Source: Stictocephala bisonia (taxonomy: Eukaryota; Arthropoda; Insecta; Hemiptera; Membracidae). Taken from it: a DNA stretch of 64,000 nt. Shown in pieces: positions 59,961-64,000 of the stretch. The stretch is taken from assembly GCA_035578905.1 (NCBI GenBank), contig JAQJVL010000001.1:5397293-5461292 (forward strand), read 5' to 3'. The notes under the pieces were generated by a model. That model ran no database searches, was not told the origin of the DNA, and was given only the letters and a program-made list of their open reading frames with translations. How positions within the stretch are numbered: position 1 is the first letter of the stretch; each line of letters begins with the position of its first letter. The position numbers and the translations under genes are program-made.

Positions 59961-60990
59961 TGATTACAGATATAATCAAAAATAACTCTTTATTTAATTT
60001 TGTTTGGTTGCTACTTTGGCTTAATGTATTTAGGCATTTTTATGTATTTGTTAAATTATTTCATGTTACAATTTAATTGGATACTTGCATGCATATTCAA
60101 ATTGATTGTATATGATATTTTACTTCTAATTTCCCAGCCTACAAAGAAAACACTCGTATTATGCAGAGTAATACGGTTATAAAATTACGTTCAACCTTAT
60201 TTTGTACTAATATATTTGAATTGTTCTTGTAATTGTGAAGATCCTAATTTGATTTATTTATTTTAAGAATTTTGCGTTTTATTTTTATTCTAAATTTTAT
60301 TTTAAAGAAATTTGTATATTTATAATTATTTTAAAATTTACTGTGTAAAGCTAAAGAATGGTGATTTTATTTTAACCCTCGTACCATGGGAGGTGTTTAA
60401 TTGTATTAGGATACAATTAAAGACAGTATTAATTAAGTTCCTACAACTATACCAAAAAAAGTTTATGAATTATTACCACACTCTAGTATTATATACTAGT
60501 AAGGTATTCAGAATATTTTCACACACAATTTATTTAACTGTGTTAACTCTTCATTATTATTTGTTTATGTCATTTACGAAACTTCGTAATGAGCTCGAGA
60601 TTCAATAAATAAAACGGGAGGTACAGGAATTGTATGTAAGACCAGCCAAGTTTTTAGAGCTCTGCAATATTAACTCTAAACCGAGGTTGGTTATCTCAAA
60701 TCATCAATATTTCCTCTTTACAACAATTTGCCTCTTAGCTGTACCTTCGTTGTAATATTACGATAAAACCGATATTTTGGCCCTTTGAAGAGCTTGTATA
60801 TCCTTTCGACCAATATTACGTCTATTGTATGAAAAGGTAGGCTGAAATTTACTGATAGCTTATTGATAGCTGACATTAATTAGCGTTCAATTACAAATTA
60901 ATAAATGTTCTACTCTGGAATCTTTGTTTATGAAATTTTTTAAGGTAAAATAATTGACTACAGAAAAAAGAACACTGTTCGCTTATATGG
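59961..60990. other. AT-rich sequence, nothing identified
   Basis: Short AT-driven frames only. No recognisable domain. Confidence 0.5.
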
Positions 60991-60994
60991 GTCC

Positions 60995-61395
60995 GGTGAA
61001 GTGAGTTTGCCAGACCTATTGATCACACGCTGCCGGGAACCTTCGAGGGGGCTTGTAGCTATTCCGAGGGAGGCCGAGACCTACCCACCTTCAGCATCCC
61101 GAAGGAGGCACGTTTACGCTCGCAGCAGAGGCCGCCGCTCCACCAGTGCCACATTCCTAGATCTAGCTTGGGTGTTATTGCATTAACCCTTAGCGTCACA
61201 TGAAGGCCGGGCTGTCGTCCTGTCCGAGGACGAGCGCATACTAGTGCCAAGACAGTAGTTCAACTCCGAATGTCGGAATCACGGCGACTGGATGATGGAA
61301 TTCTTAGGACTGCCTTGCGGTTAGCAGGTGAAACCCTCAACTATAATAGTCCGTCCTCTCCACATAAACCTAACCGATTTTAGGGCCTTTGTACA
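60995..61395. other. GC-rich island of unknown origin
   Basis: About 400 bp markedly richer in G+C and CpG than the flanks (for example GCAGAGGCCGCCGCTCCACC and GTCCTGTCCGAGGACGAGCG). Open frames of about 60 codons exist on both strands (61001-61186 plus, 61059-61250 minus) but show no domain I recognise. It could be a fragment of a repeat, a horizontally acquired piece or an exon. Confidence 0.35.
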
Positions 61396-61725
61396 ATACT
61401 AGTGGTGTTGATCCACCCACCCATACATACCATGGTATTTAAAAACACTTGTAACATTTTGAAGAACTATTCATTAAAATGTCACAAAAACACCTTGACA
61501 AACATACCTTGGCATTTTTGTATTTTAGTGAAAAGTAGTTTGTAATAACCATACAAAATAGATATGTTATACACATTTGGCTTCCAAATTATGACAGTTT
61601 CTGGTATAAAACAATTACATACACTAAGATAAGAAATATTATAACCATTGAGAAAAAAAAAAAAGAAACAGAGGTCGTTTTCTTATAGCCGAAGTCAACA
61701 CCTCAGTAGCAGTAATACTTTGAAT

Positions 61726-62383
61726 GGACGAGCCGATGGCCGAGCCGTCTAAGGAGTCAGGACTTTGAGCTTGGGTTAGAGATAGTGCTGGTTCGAATCC
61801 CACCTAGACCGGAAGGTTTATCAGTAATATTAACCTTCTACTGTACTGGTTCACCCCTTTACATATAGGGAGCGACGGTGGCCGAGCCGTCTAAGGAGTC
61901 AGGACTTTGAGCTTGGGTTAGAGATAGCGCTGGTTCGAATCCCACCTAGACTGGAAGATTTATCGTTAATATTCATCTTCTACTGTACTTTTTCACCCCT
62001 TTACATATAGGGAGCGATGGTGGCCGAGCGGTCTAAGGCGTCAGAACTTTGAGTTTGGGTTAGAGATAGCGCTGGTTCGAATCCCACCTAGACCGGAAGG
62101 TTTATCAGTAATATTAACCTTCTACTGTACTGGTTCACCCCTTTACATATAGGGAGCGACGGTGGCCGAGCGGTCTAAGGCGTCAGAACTTTGAGCTTGG
62201 GTTAGAGATAGTGCTGGTGCGAATCCCACCTTGACTGGAAGTATTTATCAGTAATATTCACCTTCTACTGAACTGGTTCGCCCCTTACTCTGTCTGAATA
62301 AGTTCCTCACACAGATCAGTATATGATGAATGGTCAGAGTAAGGTTAAGAAGATCGGCCTCTCCTTAAAAAAAAAAAAAAAAA
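61726..62383 (+). mobile_element. SINE with four tandem tRNA-Leu-like heads
   Basis: Four ~142-bp units start at about 61726, 61869, 62011 and 62153. Each carries an A box (TGGCCGAGC(C/G)GTCTAAGG), a B box (GGTTCGAATCC, or GGTGCGAATCC in the fourth) and the same post-tRNA spacer ending CTACTGTACTGGTTCACCCCTTTACATATAG. Only the last unit has the complete body and tail (TGGTCAGAGTAAGGTTAAGAAGATCGGCCTCTCCTT then 17 A). The head fits a class II tRNA of Leu type. RNA polymerase III could in principle start at any head. Confidence 0.88.
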
Positions 62384-63360
62384 TAGATTACAACGGATGT
62401 ACATTTTTATACATCTCTAGTATAGGTGCAACGTTTAACTTTCAGGATTCGGAGGGATAAGGCGAGGGACTGACTAGGTTCTGGCCCGGCTATCAACATG
62501 GGAAACTGGTGAAATAACTATTTGACACACATTTTGCACATTATTGGAAGCAGCCTTTGTTTTTTCTCCTCTGTGTAGTAACAGACGTGTAGCTTGGTAA
62601 TTTGTGACATTTTCTTATTTTGTTATGATTTGATAGAAACATACATAGTGAAAATATTTCATGATGAGTTATCCTGAAATTTTTGAGGAGGTATGAACAC
62701 AAAAGTGAAGTACAAGCTAAAAAGAGTAGTGGAGGAAAACTAACTTTGAATAAGTACAATGTATAGCAATTTATTATTCAGTAAATCATACTTAAAATAA
62801 TCAAATTAACTAATTAAATAATCTACTCGGTGATTTTGCAACGATTCCATCAGTTGACCATAACACAGGTACTACGGGGATGTGGGAAGTCATAAGACTC
62901 AATTACTAATTTTTTAATTGTACGTTTCAACAGTTATAGTAATATTTAAATTGATTATTTCAGTTTTGAGCGAACAAGAAGCAAAATAATATTCTTTCGC
63001 TGTCAATAAGCTGAGAAAGTGAATGAAACTTATTCAGTACTACCAATTGGTAATCTTACTTACTGCTGAACGTAACCTGACAATACACAATAGAACATGA
63101 ATGTAATCTGTAATTAATGTTTTTAAAAAGTGACGTTGCTTTGATTCTGGAATTTTAAATGATACCAAAACAATATAAAAACATTAATATTGTTACAAGA
63201 AGCTCTGTAACTGGTTACGTAAATGTTATGCAACCTTTCATCATAATTTATTATATTTTGAATATATATAATATATATATCTTCAAATTAACTAGTCAAC
63301 CTGTTTGAAATTTTCAAAATGAAGAGAACATTTCAAGAGTAAAAAAAAGTTAAAGGATGT
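62384..63360. other. AT-rich sequence, nothing identified
   Basis: No recognisable feature. A short TA-rich run lies at 63250-63280. Confidence 0.5.
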
Positions 63361-63361
63361 T

Positions 63362-63585
63362 TCTCATTTTATCAAGCGAAGTCAGGGCTAAGAAGCCCTC
63401 TTCTAACACTTAACACCTAGGGACCAACGGCTTAAGGATGGACTTCCGAACCACCACCAGTGACAGGGCAGTCGGGCTGCGTGCAAGGACGGGATCGTTC
63501 AGAAGGTCACCCATCCAAGGTTTAGCCACGCTCGATGTTGCTTGACTCTGTTATCTTTCGATAACTTTGGAACCCTCCGGTCAAG
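63362..63585 (-). mobile_element. 5S-rRNA-like-headed SINE
   Basis: The plus-strand text GGTCACCCATCCAAGG..AGCCACGCTCGATGTTGCTTGACT..GTTATC aligns with the reverse complement of the central part of 5S rRNA (GGTC(C)CCCATC.AAG..CTAACC.CGC.CGA.GCTGCTTAA), so the head is 5S-like, read on the minus strand. The body (CCGAACCACC, GGACCAACGGCTTAAG) and tail (AGAGGGCTTCTTAGCCCTGACTTCGCTTGATAAAATGAG) match the SINE at 57.93-59.37 kb and the LINE 3' end at 51.4 kb. Confidence 0.6.
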
Positions 63586-64000
63586 ATTAACCTGTAGATA
63601 ATATTGATTCAGTAAGTAGATTCAGTTAAAAAAATTGTAGCCTATCTAAGTAATCAAATTTGTCTTTTTTTTTTAGAAAATATATATTTACTTATGAAAT
63701 GAATTGTATTTAAAGAGAATGATTTGAAGTGGTATATAGATCTTATTTGAATTGAAAATAAATACACTAAACTATACAAATGCATTCGAAACAATAGAAT
63801 GTAAAGTCTTATTATCTGATTTGCTCCATTACATTTAATTCATACACGAAAGAGTATTAACAAAAACACTGTAAGGTTTTCAGTGTTTAGATGATGTTGG
63901 TGATCGTGAAAGTCGATAACATTGACAGATAACCCATGATTTAAGACTAAAAAACTAAGTACTACTAAGAAATTTAAAAAAATATCTCAGTTTAGTTATT
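63586..64000. other. AT-rich flank, nothing identified
   Basis: No coding or repeat structure recognised up to the window end. Confidence 0.5.

Noticed and set aside
61726..62250. Cluster of four functional tRNA-Leu genes
   Set aside because: Units share a non-tRNA spacer, the acceptor stems do not pair properly, and the last unit continues into a SINE body with poly(A).

Overview
The window is AT-rich, repeat-dense eukaryotic DNA, most likely from an arthropod and probably an insect. That guess rests on the mix of APE-type non-LTR retrotransposons (LINEs), tRNA- and 5S-like SINEs, a Merlin DNA transposon, long CA/GT microsatellites and many tandem arrays. No tRNA/rRNA cluster, operon or convincing host protein-coding exon was found. 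Nearly every coding stretch belongs to a mobile element, and most are broken.

Layout. 0.4-1.8 kb: LINE reverse-transcriptase (RT) remnant. 6.9-7.8 kb: a 200-bp CA/CG microsatellite beside a GC-richer decayed gene on the minus strand that resembles a Fanzor (eukaryotic TnpB-like) nuclease. 8.7-10.0 kb: a ~168-bp satellite interrupted by a truncated LINE. 10.4-10.95 kb: a palindromic MITE-like element. 13.3-13.9 and 16.6-17.7 kb: related G-rich minisatellites, the second with a ~400-bp (GT)n expanded inside it. 24.8-28.3 kb: an ~82-bp array and a 51-bp array with a 301-bp higher-order repeat. 28.3-28.6 kb: a cluster of CACGTG, TCAAGGTCA-type and TGACGTCA motifs and a tRNA-Val-like sequence, next to a 500-N gap.

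30.1-35.06 kb (minus) is the best-preserved and most unusual element: a LINE whose upstream frame encodes a Ulp1/C48-type cysteine protease followed by an SGNH-esterase-like domain, then an APE endonuclease and RT. The esterase and endonuclease frames are joined by a -1 overlap with a canonical TTTTTTA slippery heptamer. One in-frame TAA and one homopolymer frameshift interrupt it.

35.5-38 kb: a LINE C-terminal remnant whose coding DNA seeds a 79-bp tandem array, a small perfect hairpin and a ~1.2-kb inverted repeat with ~480-bp arms. 38.5-41.8 kb: a ~90-bp array. From about 39.8 kb, and severely from 40.6 to 50.2 kb, the sequence shows inflated homopolymers typical of an unpolished assembly patch, so reading frames there are unreliable. 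51-52.6 kb: a LINE 3' end and a 74-bp array. 53.3-56.4 kb (minus): a second long LINE, a pseudogene with EN and RT. 57.9-59.4 kb: an apparently complete Merlin transposon (ORF, 45-bp TIRs, 8-bp target duplication) inside a tRNA-headed SINE. 61.7-62.4 kb: a SINE with four tandem tRNA-Leu-like heads. 63.4-63.6 kb: a 5S-like-headed SINE. The 57.9- and 63.4-kb SINEs share a 3' tail with the LINE ending at 51.48 kb, suggesting that LINE family mobilises them.
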